64,000 nt of DNA from an uncultured Caulobacterales bacterium (GCA_947503715.1 CANNER010000002.1:248001-312000), one strand, 5' to 3'. Shown: positions 28,173-36,958, counted from the stretch's first letter. The notes: generated from the sequence alone by a model not told the origin. Program-made: numbers and translations.

Positions 28173-28985
28173 AATCTGCGTCATAGGAACATGGTCGGAT
28201 GGCTTTTCGGCCCAAGTCCGGCAGGGCACGTGGATCTCGTGACCGTTCGGCCCCATCGCTTCGACACAGGGTTTCAGCGCGGGGCTGACCCAGATATGGT
28301 CGAGCCGTCGTCCCTTATTTGATTTCATCACATCGCGCGCCCGGTAGGACCACCAACTATAAAGTTTCTCCGCATCATCCGCGAAGAGGCGGGAGGTGTC
28401 AGTGAAGTCATGCGTTTTGCGCAGTGTTTCCAATATACCAACTTCCAGCGGCGTATGGCTGACAACTTTCAGGAGTTGTTTATGGCTCCAGACATCATTT
28501 TCATGCGGGGCAATATTGAAATCTCCGACGAGGATTTGTTGGGCGTCGCCCTGTGCAAACCGTTCCGTGAAATAGGTCCGCATATTCTCCAAAAAGTCGA
28601 GCTTATGCGCGAATTTATCATTCACTTTCGGGTCGGCGACATCGCCGCCGGCCGGAATGTAAAAATTATGAAATTCGAAATCGTGATCGCCTGCAATGAC
28701 TTTGGTGGAAACATGCCGCGCATGATCCAGCGGGCAGAAACTGGTGGGCAAGCGCTCTATCGGCAATTTTGAAACTGTCGCCGCGCCGTGATAACCCTTC
28801 TGGCCTTTTACCTCGATAAACTCATATCCGATCTCGCGAAAAGGCTCATAGGGAAACTGTTCCTCCACACATTTAATTTCCTGCAGGCCGAGTACATCCG
28901 GCTGTTCCTGTTCGAGGAAACGAATGACCTGATCAATCCGCAGACGGACCGAGTTAATATTCCACGTGGCGACTTTGACTTTCAT
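28155..28985 (-). CDS. xth: exodeoxyribonuclease III
   Basis: AP endonuclease/3'-5' exonuclease of base excision repair. The EEP fold is visible: VATWNINSVR with the first Asn, LQEIK with the catalytic Glu, GDFNIAP, and the C-terminal KPSDHVPM with the catalytic His. Length 276 is typical. A parS-like CCACGTGG core near the start is just the codons of ATWN and is not a parS site. Confidence 0.94.
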   Translation of the reverse strand: MKVKVATWNINSVRLRIDQVIRFLEQEQPDVLGLQEIKCVEEQFPYEPFREIGYEFIEVKGQKGYHGAATVSKLPIERLPTSFCPLDHARHVSTKVIAGDHDFEFHNFYIPAGGDVADPKVNDKFAHKLDFLENMRTYFTERFAQGDAQQILVGDFNIAPHENDVWSHKQLLKVVSHTPLEVGILETLRKTHDFTDTSRLFADDAEKLYSWWSYRARDVMKSNKGRRLDHIWVSPALKPCVEAMGPNGHEIHVPCRTWAEKPSDHVPMTQILDLSA

Positions 28986-29026
28986 CCGCGCTCTGTAAGG
29001 GACAGCGCACAGGATGTCACCCGCTT

Positions 29027-29707
29027 CTATCGACGACGATCCCGACGATCACTGTCCTCGCGTAGGATAAACAGGCGTGGGTCGAGACGGCCATTATATT
29101 GCAGGTTCGAGAGGATGACGCGCGTGTTTCCACCAAAGGCATCAGAGATTATCCATTCGCGAAGGGCAAGGGTTTCTGCGTCAAAGACGAGGGTGATCGC
29201 ACCGTCCAGCTCGCCTGACCCATCACGGGCTGTGACACGCCAGATGCCGTCGAATTTTTGCAGGGCAACGATTTCCGTATCTTCGGCCAGATTGACGTTT
29301 TCTTTCAGAAAATAATTGAGAGGTGTCGCCGAGAGCGGGATGCGGTCAAAGGTTTCCAATTGGCGGTCATTCTGCACCATCGTCACACCGTCAGAGACGA
29401 TGAGTAGCGGGTTCGGGTCTGCATATTCAAACCGGACTTTACCGGGACGTTGCAGCCAGATTTGACCATTGGACGAACTGCCATCCGGTGCGATCTGTGT
29501 AAAATTACCCTGAAATGTCGTCGTCGCATTTAAGGACGCATCAATCCGCGCCAAGTCTGCCAATACTGTCGTCGGCGACGTAAAAGGCGCAACCGCTTGC
29601 GGCGCAGCGGTTAGCGGCTGCCCCGTTTGTGCGGAGGCCGTCGCGAAAAGCGCGGATGTCGCCAAGAGGGCGGGGAGTAGAATATGTTTCATCATGGGAA
29701 CGGCCAT
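29027..29707 (-). CDS. lolA: outer-membrane lipoprotein carrier protein LolA
   Basis: Periplasmic chaperone that carries lipoproteins from LolCDE to the outer membrane. A signal peptide (ending TASAQ) precedes TTTFQGNFTQ and GQIWLQRPGKVRFEY, the core LolA pattern, and later LNYFLKENVNLAED. 226 residues from the first ATG; the Met at position 5 or 6 (MMKHILL) would give a more compact signal peptide. The number of lipoproteins encoded nearby gives it obvious clients. Confidence 0.88.
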   Translation of the reverse strand: MAVPMMKHILLPALLATSALFATASAQTGQPLTAAPQAVAPFTSPTTVLADLARIDASLNATTTFQGNFTQIAPDGSSSNGQIWLQRPGKVRFEYADPNPLLIVSDGVTMVQNDRQLETFDRIPLSATPLNYFLKENVNLAEDTEIVALQKFDGIWRVTARDGSGELDGAITLVFDAETLALREWIISDAFGGNTRVILSNLQYNGRLDPRLFILREDSDRRDRRR

Positions 29708-29781
29708 AGCGGAATTTGCTTTAACCGCATCTGAACATAACGCTCAGATTAATTACAAAGCGGTCATCTGCGTCCCGTTTT

Positions 29782-30774
29782 CTATCCATGTGCCGCGATA
29801 TCGTGAATCTTTGTTTCCGGCCGTGCGCCGTAATGCTGAATGACTTCGGCGGCGGCGAGGCTGCCGAGATAGCCTGCATCCGGCCAATCCAGCCCCATGG
29901 CGCGTCCGGCCAAAACACCTGCCGCATATTGATCGCCCGCGCCCGTTGTGTCGACGATTTTTGAAATCGGCGCGGCGGGGACGTGATAGCGGCGCTCTGA
30001 TGTTTGAATGATGGAGCCTTTATCCCCGCGCGTGACACATACAACCGGGCGCATGCCGGCCAGCGCGTCAAGGGCTGTGTCCAAACGGTCTGTTTCAAAC
30101 AGGGCGAGTAACTCTTCCTCATTCGCAAAGAGGAGGTCTGTTTGATGTTCCGCCAATTGACGGAAACCTGCGCGGTGGCGTCCGACGCAAAAACTGTCTG
30201 AGAGGGTCAGCGCAACTTGTCCGCCCGTCGCCTGAGCGATCTCTGCGGCTTTGACATAGGCGGCTTTTTGCGCGTCTGAGTCAAAGAGATAACCTTCGAG
30301 ATAAATCATCTCAGCCCGTGCAATCTCTTCGCGGCGGATATCATCCACGCCGAAATCTGTATTCGCGCCGAGGAACGTGTTCATCGTCCGCTGCCCATCC
30401 GATGTGACCGCGATCATAGAGCGGGCCGAGGCTGTGCCGGACGACGTTGGTGTTGTGTTAAACCAGACACCCGCGTCACGATAACCCGCCGCCAAACGCT
30501 CGCCCACACCGTCGCGCCCAATCTTCCCGATATAGCCGGAGTGCACGCCGAGTTCCGCAATGCCAACAACCGTATTGGCCGCGGACCCACCCGCAATTTC
30601 CATCAGGTCAGAGGAGGCTTTCAACGCTGTGTTCAACATCAGCGCGCGCGGCTCATCAATCAGGTTCATGGACCCGGGCGCCATCTCATGTTCCGTCAGG
30701 AATTCATCTGGGACGGGCGCAATAATATCCATGATGGCATTCCCAATGCCGAGAATGTCGATGTCTTTAGTCAT
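29782..30774 (-). CDS. PfkB-family carbohydrate/adenosine kinase
   Basis: Ribokinase-fold kinase. GGSAANTVVGIAELG is the N-terminal PfkB signature, and DTTGAGDQYAAG the C-terminal one with the catalytic Asp. Sequence pattern and length (330) match the bacterial proteins annotated as adenosine kinase, but the sugar or nucleoside substrate is not proved. It lies 75 bp from lolA, transcribed the same way, and is divergent from the ATP-grasp gene. Confidence 0.85.
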   Translation of the reverse strand: MTKDIDILGIGNAIMDIIAPVPDEFLTEHEMAPGSMNLIDEPRALMLNTALKASSDLMEIAGGSAANTVVGIAELGVHSGYIGKIGRDGVGERLAAGYRDAGVWFNTTPTSSGTASARSMIAVTSDGQRTMNTFLGANTDFGVDDIRREEIARAEMIYLEGYLFDSDAQKAAYVKAAEIAQATGGQVALTLSDSFCVGRHRAGFRQLAEHQTDLLFANEEELLALFETDRLDTALDALAGMRPVVCVTRGDKGSIIQTSERRYHVPAAPISKIVDTTGAGDQYAAGVLAGRAMGLDWPDAGYLGSLAAAEVIQHYGARPETKIHDIAAHG

Positions 30775-30838
30775 AATGGTAGGCCGTTCGTCTATTCGTT
30801 TGCGTCCGCGCCTCTAACGCAATATCTGGATCAACACT

Positions 30839-31750
30839 ATGAAGAAAATCGCTCTCCTTATTTCTGATAACCTCCTGCCCGATTTTGAAAATGGGCGTGA
30901 GGACCGATTTGAACTGCTCGAAGAAGTTGGGAAGCTCAAACCCGCTCTCGCCGCGCAAGGCATGGAACTTGTTGAGGTGCGGTGGCGTGAGATTGCGGAT
31001 AGGGCGGCAGAATTCGCAGCCATCCTTCCGCTCATGGTCTGGGATTATTTCGAAGGGAATGAAGACGCCTTTCTTTCTGCGATTGCAAAAGCGGAAGCTG
31101 TCACACCTGTCTTTAATAGCTTCGACACATTGAAATGGAATTCCGACAAATCCTATCTGGATGAGTTGGAAGCGCGCGGCGCCCCCGTCATCCGAACGAC
31201 TGCTGTAGAGCGCGTGACAAAGACGAACGTGGCTCGCGCGTTCGAGGAATTGGACACCAATACGCTCGTGATTAAACCGACGGTCGGCGGCGGGGCGTGG
31301 CGGCAAGTGCTCTATAAACAAGGTGATCCGTTTCCTGACGCATCGGAATTGCCGCCAGAAGCGGCGCTCCTCCAAGCCTTCCTGCCGAGTGTGAAGGAGG
31401 AGGGTGAATATTCCTTCCTCTATTTCGGTGGACGGTTCAGCCATGCGGTTCGCAAGACGCCGAAAGCGGGCGATTACCGGATCCAATCGATCTATGGCGG
31501 GCTTGAGCAAACCTATGTTCCAACAGGAGCGGAGCGTGAAACCGCGCGGGCCGTGCTCGACACATTGGATGAGTTGCCGCTCTATGCGCGAGTGGATTTG
31601 CTGCGCGGGCGTGACGGTCAATTGAAACTGATCGAGTTGGAAATGATCGAGCCCTATCTCTACCTTCCCCATGCAAAAGGTGAGGGCGGGGAGAATGAGG
31701 GCGCACAGAAATTTGCGGCGGCGCTGAAAGCCCGTTTGGACAAGCCCTGA
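30839..31750 (+). CDS. ATP-grasp domain protein (glutathione synthetase-like fold)
   Basis: 303-residue ATP-grasp ligase-like protein. NSDKSYLDELEARGAPVIRT is typical of the segment before the ATP-binding domain. VIKPTVGGGAWR has the ATP-binding Lys and glycine loop, and LIELEMIEPYLYL resembles the Mg-binding end of the fold. It belongs to a group of lone, uncharacterised ATP-grasp proteins; the peptide or amino acid joined is unknown. Confidence 0.8.
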   Translation: MKKIALLISDNLLPDFENGREDRFELLEEVGKLKPALAAQGMELVEVRWREIADRAAEFAAILPLMVWDYFEGNEDAFLSAIAKAEAVTPVFNSFDTLKWNSDKSYLDELEARGAPVIRTTAVERVTKTNVARAFEELDTNTLVIKPTVGGGAWRQVLYKQGDPFPDASELPPEAALLQAFLPSVKEEGEYSFLYFGGRFSHAVRKTPKAGDYRIQSIYGGLEQTYVPTGAERETARAVLDTLDELPLYARVDLLRGRDGQLKLIELEMIEPYLYLPHAKGEGGENEGAQKFAAALKARLDKP

Positions 31751-31788
31751 CTGGACAGGCCCAACTGTTCGCGTCTACTCTAACGGCC

Positions 31789-32682
31789 ATGCGCGCAACT
31801 CTGAAACATGTTTCCACCGATACTCCGGTCTCTGAGATCATGGAGATTATTAATAGCGATGGCGGTGTAATTATTGACGCCATTCTAAGCCCCGAGGAGG
31901 TGCAGGTTTTCGCGGATGAACTCGCGCCGCTTCTTGACAAGGCGGCTGCTGGACAAGACAGCTTTTCCGGCTTTTCGACGACCCGTGTCGGGGCGCTAAT
32001 CGCGCGGTCCTCCATCTGCCGCAAGATAGCGACCAACACACAACTCCTCGAGATTGCCGATGCTATGCTCGGCCCGTTCTCTCCGACCGTGCAGCTCTCC
32101 CTGACACAGGCCGTCAATATTGCGCAGGGTGAGGGTGCGCAGATCTTGCATCGCGACCGTGGGCTCTGGGGCGGACACATTCCCCGGCGGATTGAAACAC
32201 AGCTCGGTACGATGATCGCCGTGACAGATTTCACCCATGAAAATGGCGCCACCCGCGTCGTCCTTGGCAGCGCAACATGGGACGCCAAACGTCAGCCCGA
32301 GCCGCATGAAATCGCGAGTGCCGAGATGAAGGCGGGCTCCATCCTCGTCTATAACGGCACGGTCATTCATGGCGGCGGGCCGAACGCGACTAATATTCCG
32401 CGCCTCGGCGTGCTGCTCCATTATACGCTCGGTTGGTTGCGCCAGCAGGAAAACATGTACCTCTCCTGCCCGCCCGAGATCGCCAAAACTTTCACCCCCA
32501 AACTCCGGCGCTTGCTGGGCTATACTCAAGGCTCGCCTGTCATGGGGTTTTATTCCGACCCTTATAATAGCGGTACGGAAACGGCCTCACCTGAAACCCT
32601 CTTTGGCGACGTGGTGAGTGCGGTGGGTCAACGCGCGAGCGGCGAAGACGTGGTTAGTCGGACGACTGGGAAGAAAACTTAA
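31789..32682 (+). CDS. phytanoyl-CoA dioxygenase (PhyH) family oxygenase
   Basis: Fe(II)/2-oxoglutarate dioxygenase. The HxD pair is H121-R-D123 in ILHRDRG, the distal His H194 in VIHGGGPN, and Arg205 is the probable 2-oxoglutarate anchor. GSATWDAKR and the C-terminal GWLRQQENMYLS are frequent in this group. Substrate unknown. Its end overlaps the convergent transporter gene by 29 bp. Confidence 0.85.
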   Translation: MRATLKHVSTDTPVSEIMEIINSDGGVIIDAILSPEEVQVFADELAPLLDKAAAGQDSFSGFSTTRVGALIARSSICRKIATNTQLLEIADAMLGPFSPTVQLSLTQAVNIAQGEGAQILHRDRGLWGGHIPRRIETQLGTMIAVTDFTHENGATRVVLGSATWDAKRQPEPHEIASAEMKAGSILVYNGTVIHGGGPNATNIPRLGVLLHYTLGWLRQQENMYLSCPPEIAKTFTPKLRRLLGYTQGSPVMGFYSDPYNSGTETASPETLFGDVVSAVGQRASGEDVVSRTTGKKT

Positions 32683-33514
32683 TCGTCGCCAACCCAACAC
32701 CGATCAGCACGACGGCGCAAGATAGGGCGAAAGACAGCGTCACAGGCTCCAAGATAAATATCGCGCCGCCAACAGCTGCAATGACGGGGACAGACAATTG
32801 TGAGACCGATGCCGTTGTCACGCTTAAATCCCGCAACACATGATACCACAAGGCATAGCCTAAACCCGATGTCACGGTGCCGGATAAGATCGCGAGACCA
32901 ATACCCGAAATTCCGGGCGCGGCTTCAGGCGAAATAAATAAAATGAGCGGCGTCATGATAATTAATAAAATTCCCGCCCGTGCAAAATTCCCCGCCGTCC
33001 GCGCCAGCGGGTCGCCCGCCCCTTTACCCAAAACGGAATAAACGCCCCACCCGATTCCGGAAGCCGCCATGAGCAAGGAACCCAAAGGTGAGGGAGCTTC
33101 CACACCAGGCGCGAGGAGATAAATTAATCCGCCCGAGGCCAGGGTTAGTCCAACCCATTGCACGGCCCGCATCCGCTCGCCCCGGTGATAGGCCACGGCC
33201 AGCATTGTGAGTTGCACACTCGCAAATAAGAGTAAGGCCCCTGTTCCCGTGTCGAGCAAGAGATAGGCAAAGGAGAAGAAGACGCCGTAAGCACAAAGCG
33301 CGAGAGCGGCCATCCATCGTCCCGCCACCCACCCGGCTTTCGGGCGCGCGAGCAAAAGCAAAATCATCGCGCCGGACACAAAGCGCAGCAGTGAAAATGT
33401 CCAAGGCCCAATGTCACCCCCACTCAACGCCAAACGCGCAATCACGGAGTTTCCCGCAAAGGCGATCAGGACGAAGAGGCTGAAAAAGGCGAGGCGCATA
33501 GGGGGAGGTAACAT
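32654..33514 (-). CDS. EamA/DMT family transporter
   Basis: Ten predicted membrane helices in two EamA repeats (first repeat ends GGLIYLLAPG, second has SGTVTSGLGYALWYHVL), the layout of drug/metabolite exporters. The start is uncertain: ATG 33514 is used, giving MLPPPMRLAFF; ATG 33499 (MRLAFF) or GTG 33571 are alternatives. The GTG sits directly against an AGGAGG, too close to use. Substrate unknown. Upstream is an 800-bp non-coding structured region. Confidence 0.82.
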   Translation of the reverse strand: MLPPPMRLAFFSLFVLIAFAGNSVIARLALSGGDIGPWTFSLLRFVSGAMILLLLARPKAGWVAGRWMAALALCAYGVFFSFAYLLLDTGTGALLLFASVQLTMLAVAYHRGERMRAVQWVGLTLASGGLIYLLAPGVEAPSPLGSLLMAASGIGWGVYSVLGKGAGDPLARTAGNFARAGILLIIMTPLILFISPEAAPGISGIGLAILSGTVTSGLGYALWYHVLRDLSVTTASVSQLSVPVIAAVGGAIFILEPVTLSFALSCAVVLIGVGLATIKFSSQSSD

Positions 33515-33597
33515 GTTTGACGGGAAAAGAGACGTCACAATTTTGATAGAAAGCGATAGAGTTGACGCCACCCTCCTATGTCACCCCGACACCAATG

Positions 33598-33912
33598 GAT
33601 GCGGGGTCTGTCGTTTATAAACGCAGGCTTAAGGGTACAGCCGACAGGTCCCGCATCTCCACTGCGTTACGTGCGGGATGACAGGCGGTGGGAACCGCAG
33701 GTTTTGTAAACCTCGCCGCCTTCTAGCGCCTGTATCTTTTAGTGTGCCCGTTTATTTTAGTTAAAAAAACGGGATGTCCGCGTGGGTATTCAGGGTTCTG
33801 GTCGCAAACCAGGGTTAAAGCTAAGTTTTCGAACCCCAACGGGCCCACGCGGCGGCGCCTTTTCGCACTAACGGCCGAACCATTCAGTCGGGGAACGATC
33901 AGCTCTCGTTAG
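33598..33912 (+). ncRNA. candidate structured non-coding RNA with pseudoknot, family unknown
   Basis: Intergenic DNA with dense complementary pairing. A 16-bp stem pairs 33598-33613 with 33642-33657. Its loop segment AACGCAG (33620-33626) can pair with CTGCGTT (33662-33668), forming an H-type pseudoknot. Further stems are 33681-33687/33727-33733 (with inner hairpins 33685-33698 and 33699-33713), 33778-33786/33844-33852 enclosing 33798-33812, and 33868-33873/33907-33912. Several helices contain G-T pairs that hold only for a plus-strand RNA (33606/33649, 33607/33648, 33796-33797/33813-33814). No tRNA-like T-arm, RNase P or SRP signature was found. No promoter or terminator is clear, so expression is inferred. 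Confidence 0.4.
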
Positions 33913-34084
33913 GCCACCCAAGCAACCGGGACATTACGCCCTTCGCTCCAATGACAAGCACCGCTTCTTTCCGATTAAGCCAATGTGCACCTGACCGCCC
34001 TGTGAAAGAAGACAGGCTAAAGATTACACAACTCCCAGGGGGTGTGGACGCAGTTTTTGAAATAAATCTCAATCCTCGTCTTCT

Positions 34085-34192
34085 CCGTTCACCCCAGCGA
34101 AAGCTGGGGTCCAGAGCGTCAATCAGATATCGGTGCTCAACTCACTGAAATCACAACCAACTCTGGATTCCAGCTTTCGCTGGAATGGACGG
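34085..34192. repeat. REPIN-like pair of inverted REP hairpins
   Basis: Two related hairpins in opposite orientation. ACCCCAGC-GAAA-GCTGGGGT (34091-34110) is followed by CCAGAG, and CTCTGG is followed by ATTCCAGC-TTTC-GCTGGAAT (34167-34186), with flanks CCGTTC and GGACGG. The whole is an imperfect 110-bp inverted repeat with a 44-bp centre. This CAGCGAAAGCTGG core is a widespread extragenic palindrome type in proteobacteria. No other copy was noticed in the window. Confidence 0.7.
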
Positions 34193-34258
34193 AAATTGAG
34201 AAGAGAAATTTCTTGCCAATCCACGCTTTCAAAAACGGCATAACCGAGGATTAAGTTT

Positions 34259-34290
34259 AAAGTGTTGCAAAATTATAAGAAATACACTTT
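34259..34290 (+). promoter_or_regulatory. inverted repeat and AT-rich promoter of the PD-(D/E)XK gene
   Basis: AAAGTGT (34259-34265) and ACACTTT (34284-34290) form a perfect inverted repeat around AT-rich DNA with TTATAA, a likely -10 region. Twenty-eight bases later the gene starts, with AGAGGG as Shine-Dalgarno. The repeat could be an operator for self-repression or a transcript hairpin. Confidence 0.4.
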
Positions 34291-34317
34291 GAAGGTGTGT
34301 GTCTTTAGAGGGAAATC

Positions 34318-35583
34318 ATGGCGGAACCAATCAATCAAGGCTTTAAGCCAACTCTGTTTCCAATGATGTCTTCAGGAGAAGACCAAGCAACTTCAATATT
34401 CTTTGGGATGATGTGTCTTGTCTTACCACTGCGTGACACATTGTTGAGAACCATATCTCGTTCCGCATACAAATCGGGTAATGACTTTTCTGCATTTCTT
34501 CATCCGTCATTCGGCGGAAAGTATTCGAAGAAAGACGTTCCAGATGGCGTCATACATTTGGAGCAAAAAGAGAATTGGAGCGCATTGGTCGAAGTTAAAA
34601 TAAAAAAACAAGATCTTTCAAATATACAACTCGACAACTATTTGCAGCGTGTGAAAGAGTCCAACATGGACGCCTTGATCACAATATCTAATGAACTGTG
34701 CGCGAAACCTGACCGGCCTCCATTACGGCTGAAGAGCTCTAATAAAAACTTTCGTAAGATTCCTCATTACCATTGGTCTTGGCAATTTATACGGTTTCAA
34801 GTGAAAAAGCTTTTAAACAGTGATGATGGCTTAACAGAAATTGAACGGGAGCTACTAAGCCAGTTTTTAAATTTCCTCGAGCATCCAAAATCGGGTGTAG
34901 CCGGCTTTACGTCAATGCCAAAGGATTGGAAAAAGCTGGTGGATAAGTTGCGGGAAGGCGGAAAGCCTGACCAAGACATGTTAGAAGATTCTGTAAGTGG
35001 CTGGTTTCAAGAAACAGCAGAGTTGGCCCTCATTCTTTCTGGCGAACTCGGCGTTGAAGTGGAAGAAATGGCTATCCTCGACTCTGTCGAGCGAAGACGC
35101 GAAGATGCAGTCAATCGTTTGGCAGAGACAGGCGATCTTGTAGCAGACTTTAGAATTGAAAGCTGCAAATCACCTTTAAATGTAAAATTAGATGTCGATC
35201 GTCGGTGTGTTCAATTTTCGGTAACGCATGATGTACCAACATCAGCAAAAACACCATTTGTTCAGGTTCAGCATTTTTTGAGAAGATTTCACCAAGAAGA
35301 TGAACGGGACCAATGGGGTGCACATGAGGATGTTAGAGTATTTTGTCGCTGGCCCCGTGCGAAAGACAAAACGGATATGACGCTGTTTGATGCGATACAG
35401 CACTCAATAGATGATGAGATGAAGAACTCCCCCTTAATACGTCAAGACAAAGATAAAATCATGGATATAGATCTGTGTTATACGCCTTCGAAAGTGTCAT
35501 CAAAGATTTCAAGCCGAAACCAAGTTATCACGCTCTTGGAAGAAGAAGCCGTATTTTTTGCTAGAAATTATCTCCCCACCTAA
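34318..35583 (+). CDS. orphan PD-(D/E)XK nuclease-like protein
   Basis: 421 residues, not recognised as a named family. Residues 75-110 have the nuclease pattern: D76 in VPDGVIH, then E92-V-K94 in LVEVKIKK on the next strand, then a helix with Q104 and Y108 (NIQLDNYLQRV). The layout matches the PD-(D/E)XK fold. The rest is mixed alpha/beta with many charged residues and no membrane segment. Marked AT-rich composition, rich in Lys, Asp and Ser codons unlike its neighbours, and an isolated position after REP repeats and structured DNA suggest horizontal transfer, perhaps as a defence or mobile-element gene. No methylase or second subunit is adjacent. Confidence 0.7.
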   Translation: MAEPINQGFKPTLFPMMSSGEDQATSIFFGMMCLVLPLRDTLLRTISRSAYKSGNDFSAFLHPSFGGKYSKKDVPDGVIHLEQKENWSALVEVKIKKQDLSNIQLDNYLQRVKESNMDALITISNELCAKPDRPPLRLKSSNKNFRKIPHYHWSWQFIRFQVKKLLNSDDGLTEIERELLSQFLNFLEHPKSGVAGFTSMPKDWKKLVDKLREGGKPDQDMLEDSVSGWFQETAELALILSGELGVEVEEMAILDSVERRREDAVNRLAETGDLVADFRIESCKSPLNVKLDVDRRCVQFSVTHDVPTSAKTPFVQVQHFLRRFHQEDERDQWGAHEDVRVFCRWPRAKDKTDMTLFDAIQHSIDDEMKNSPLIRQDKDKIMDIDLCYTPSKVSSKISSRNQVITLLEEEAVFFARNYLPT

Positions 35584-36263
35584 GGCGCATGGGTCTTCTT
35601 CGTAAACCTGCAAATATCTTGAATACCGCAGGCATAACATTCCGGGGTTCTGGCTTTACAGACATATCGGCCGTGTAGCAGGACCCAGTGATGGCCGCCC
35701 TTTAAATATTCTTCCGGTGTGACGCGGAGGAGATTTAATTCGACCTCCAGCGGGTCTTTGCCGGGGGCCATGCCTGTGCGGTTGGAGACACGGAAAATAT
35801 GCGTGTCGACCGCCATTGTGTGTTGGCCGAAGACTTCATTCAGGACCACATTGGCCGTCTTGCGCCCGACCCCGGGGAGGCGGATTAACTCTTCGCGCGT
35901 CTGCGGGACTTCACTGTTGAAATCATCAATCAGCATTTGCGAGAGCTTGATGACGTTCTTCGCCTTGTTTCGGTAAAGGCCGATGGTTTTGATATAATCG
36001 CGGACTGTGTCTTCGCCCAGTGCGACCATTTTCTCGGGCGTGTCCGCGATGAGGAACAGGTCTTTTGTCGCCTTATTCACGCCGATATCTGTGGCTTGTG
36101 CGGAGAGGGCTACCGCGACGACGAGCGTGTAGGGATTAACGTAATCTAGCTCTGTCTCCGGCGCGGGGCGCTCTATCGACAGGCGGCGGTAAATCTCCGC
36201 AATCTGCGCCCGATTGAGTTTCGGGCGCGGCAGATTCTTATAAAGTTTTTCTTTTGTCGCCAT
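35580..36263 (-). CDS. nth: endonuclease III
   Basis: DNA glycosylase/AP lyase for oxidised pyrimidines. The helix-hairpin-helix LPGVGRKTANVV contains catalytic Lys135, and VDTHIFRV contains Asp153. The four iron-sulfur Cys are C202, C209, C212 and C218. 227 residues with a slightly extended N-terminus. Its stop overlaps the stop of the convergent nuclease-like gene by four bases, and it ends upstream against the FMN reductase gene with no gap. Confidence 0.95.
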   Translation of the reverse strand: MATKEKLYKNLPRPKLNRAQIAEIYRRLSIERPAPETELDYVNPYTLVVAVALSAQATDIGVNKATKDLFLIADTPEKMVALGEDTVRDYIKTIGLYRNKAKNVIKLSQMLIDDFNSEVPQTREELIRLPGVGRKTANVVLNEVFGQHTMAVDTHIFRVSNRTGMAPGKDPLEVELNLLRVTPEEYLKGGHHWVLLHGRYVCKARTPECYACGIQDICRFTKKTHAP

Positions 36264-36806
36264 CTATTTGGAAATATGCGCCAGCATGTCTTTCATCATC
36301 TTATCCGCGAGGGAGGAAGACGGTTCTGCAATTAATTCATCATCCCCGTCAAAGGCGACACTCGCATTGCCGACGCCGACTTGGAACGGACTGACATGGC
36401 AACCGACACGCATCAGGATGTAATTCACCTGTCGCATGCACATGATGCCGCTCATCGGGCCGGGCGTGCAGGACGCAATGCCCCAGTAATTTTCCTTGAA
36501 ATGTGTCGTGTCATGGGTCGACGTCCAATCAATCGCGTTTTTCAAGAGTGGCGGCAGGCCGCCATTATATTCAGGGCTGATAACGACAACACCGTCACAG
36601 GCGGCGAGGTCTTTGCAGAGCGTTTTCACGGCTTCCGGCATGTCGAGATCGCCATTGTAAAGCGGCAGGTCATATTTGCCGAGATCGGCCACAAAGCATT
36701 CCGCGCCGGCCTTTTCAAACCGGCTGATCAGGGCCCGTTGCAGACGTTGATTGATAGAGCCTTCGCGGATGGATCCACAAAGAAAGGCAATTTTTGGAGC
36801 GGTCAT
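36264..36806 (-). CDS. NAD(P)H-dependent FMN reductase (flavodoxin-like)
   Basis: Flavodoxin-fold reductase. FLCGSIREGSINQRL is the FMN phosphate loop and SPEYNGGLPPLLKNAIDW the second FMN-binding segment. ATG 36806 gives the usual N-terminus MTAPKIAFLCGS; the frame extends 31 codons further upstream, but that part lacks family similarity. The gene directly abuts nth, so the two are probably co-transcribed. Role: flavin reduction or quinone/azo reduction. Confidence 0.85.
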   Translation of the reverse strand: MTAPKIAFLCGSIREGSINQRLQRALISRFEKAGAECFVADLGKYDLPLYNGDLDMPEAVKTLCKDLAACDGVVVISPEYNGGLPPLLKNAIDWTSTHDTTHFKENYWGIASCTPGPMSGIMCMRQVNYILMRVGCHVSPFQVGVGNASVAFDGDDELIAEPSSSLADKMMKDMLAHISK

Positions 36807-36958
36807 ATCTCGGCTTTCAAAGTCAGGCTGAATATCTCGGCCTCTCTTGTGGGACAGGCCTAATGGGGTAGATACGGCTTTGCAACGGTTAGGGGGCAAA
36901 GTCAGGCCATACAGGACTGTGACTTGTAATCTTCGCTCCTAATCGTAATATTATAACT

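Noticed and set aside
28959-28972. parS-like ATTCCACGTGGCGA at the start of xth
   Set aside because: Only the central CCACGTGG is kept; the bases encode the conserved ATWN of exonuclease III.
33694-33718. tRNA anticodon-like hairpin AGGTTTTGTAAACCT (Thr-TGT look)
   Set aside because: No acceptor stem, D-arm or T-arm around it; it is one of several hairpins of the structured region.
33590-33960. tmRNA (ssrA, two-piece alphaproteobacterial type)
   Set aside because: Size and pseudoknot fit, but there is no T-arm (GTTCRA with flanking stem), no CCA end and no tag reading frame of the AANDN type on either strand.
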